Shown here: one piece after another, positions 6,305 through 6,732 of the stretch
Position numbering within the stretch: the stretch's first letter is position 1
Layout of the letters: each line of letters opens with the position of its first letter
Assembly: GCA_011055475.1 (NCBI GenBank)
Contig: DSDH01000212.1
Span: forward strand, 1-6,732
Reading direction: 5' to 3'
DNA from: Phycisphaerales bacterium
GTDB lineage: Bacteria > Planctomycetota > Phycisphaerae > Sedimentisphaerales > Anaerohalosphaeraceae
Length of the DNA stretch: 6,732 nt
Program-made: the position numbers and the translations under genes
The notes under the pieces: generated by a model
Seen by the model: the letters and a program-made list of their open reading frames with translations, nothing else
Databases searched by the model: none
What the model was told of the DNA's origin: nothing

Positions 6305-6334
6305 ATTATAGCCGCCTGGGCCGTGTCGTGCCAG
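6305..6334 (-). promoter_or_regulatory. Candidate sigma-70 promoter of the reductase cluster
   Basis: On the minus strand a perfect TATAAT (6310-6305) is preceded, after 18 nt, by CTGGCA (6334-6329), which matches TTGACA at four of six positions. Transcription would begin near 6298, about 40 nt before the reductase ATG at 6259. Position and -10 quality make this the most convincing housekeeping promoter in the window. Confidence 0.6.
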
Positions 6335-6480
6335 TCCCTGTCCATGCTCAACGGGCCCTCCGGTTGGCCATGGCTTGCAGGACCGACCGAGTCCTCGCGA
6401 CCAGCCGGACGGTGAGCGGGGCGAGGATCGGAAGGCCCATGAATAGAGAAGCCGGTGCCGCCCCTTCGGGGGTGGTGGGC

Positions 6481-6578
6481 CGGGTGGCAGCCACTGAGCG
6501 CAGCGAAGTGGATGGGTCTTTGCAGGGGTGCGGGCAGCACTATCCACTTCACCCTTCGGGTTCAGTGGCTGCCACCCG
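6481..6578. repeat. Compound REP-like palindrome
   Basis: CGGGTGGCAGCCACTGA (6481-6497) is the perfect reverse complement of TCAGTGGCTGCCACCCG (6562-6578). Inside, GAAGTGGAT (6505-6513) pairs perfectly with ATCCACTTC (6542-6550), leaving a 28-nt centre. The right half also folds alone: CCACT-TC-ACCC-TTC-GGGT-TC-AGTGG (6544-6568). The left half contains CCACT (6491-6495) and AGTGG (6507-6511) around GAGCGCAGCGA. The element can therefore form one long interrupted stem or two separate hairpins, a layout like paired REP/BIME units. It carries no gene. Whether it is repeated elsewhere in the genome cannot be seen from one window. Confidence 0.7.
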
Positions 6579-6600
6579 ACGGATTCACAGGCCCCCACCA

Positions 6601-6645
6601 TCGTCATCCCGACCGCAGGGCCGGAGGCCCGGAGTGGAGGGACCC
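6601..6645. repeat. Second short palindromic element
   Basis: GGGCC-GGA-GGCCC (6618-6630) is a perfect 5-bp stem with a 3-nt loop. It is flanked by GTCATCCCGACC on the left and GGAGTGGAGGGACC on the right, which are partly complementary. This arrangement resembles dispersed GTCATCCCGA...GAGGGAC palindromes that I recall from other bacterial genomes. The repeat identity is an inference from style. Confidence 0.4.
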
Positions 6646-6732
6646 GTTCGAACAGCCCTTCCGCAAGGCACCCGACACGTGGCCGCAGCATACTCTCCAA
6701 CGGGAGTGAACGTTGATCTCCAGCCACCCAGC

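Larger units (their letters stand above)
6260..6732. other. Gene-free region with palindromic repeats
   Basis: This 473-bp stretch upstream of the reductase extends to the window edge. All open frames in it read through palindromic repeats and give Pro/His/Gly-rich translations without domains. Besides the promoter and the two elements listed separately, it contains a 7-bp inverted repeat (TCCTCGC 6392-6398 with GCGAGGA 6421-6427, 22 nt apart) and a small CCCC-TTC-GGGG hairpin (6461-6471). The core CCCTTCGGG of that hairpin recurs at 6552-6560. Confidence 0.6.

Noticed and set aside
6260..6727. 156-residue N-terminal extension of the aldo/keto reductase frame
   Set aside because: The extension translates the promoter and the palindromic repeats, and the Tat motif and a good ribosome binding site mark ATG 6259 as the start.
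6706..6732. Possible GTG start of a plus-strand gene leaving the window
   Set aside because: Only nine codons are visible, with a weak ribosome binding site, too little to support a gene.

Overview
The window looks like a chromosomal segment of a GC-rich member of the Planctomycetota, probably of the Phycisphaerae type. The basis is the large secreted LamG/FN3/Ig-like protein with a dockerin-like C-terminal tail, a combination typical of that group, together with a Tat-exported aldo/keto reductase and flagellar genes. The lineage is an inference from protein style, since no marker gene is present.

Layout. The left edge (2-166, +) is the 3' end of a flagellin gene, closed by a strong intrinsic terminator (224-265). 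Next comes a 708-residue secreted multidomain protein on the minus strand (304-2430). A gene-free stretch of about 614 bp (2431-3044) separates it from a divergent fliA-type sigma factor gene (3045-3827, +). That stretch holds a candidate -10 element for the LamG gene, a sigma-28-like promoter about 120 bp upstream of fliA, and a small hairpin that presents the fliA Shine-Dalgarno in its loop. After fliA there is a possible bidirectional terminator, then tRNA-Lys(TTT) on the minus strand (4008-4080) with its own candidate promoter.

The right half is a minus-strand cluster, read right to left: a Tat-signal aldo/keto reductase (5312-6259), a GNAT acetyltransferase (4758-5243) and a small four-helix membrane protein (4284-4691). 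They are spaced by 66-68 nt, which fits one transcript started from a TATAAT promoter near 6305. The last 473 bp (6260-6732) carry no gene but hold a compound palindromic, REP-like element and a second, different hairpin.

How the parts fit. Flagellin and fliA belong to the late flagellar regulon: sigma-28 normally transcribes flagellin, and the candidate promoter suggests fliA also transcribes itself. The LamG protein between them may be a surface or secreted adhesin, but a link to motility is only positional. The reductase-GNAT-membrane protein cluster has no recognised joint pathway. I see no defence system, CRISPR array, transposase or prophage, and nothing that amounts to a new multi-gene system. 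The most unusual items are the palindromic repeat near the right edge and the regulatory structures upstream of fliA.
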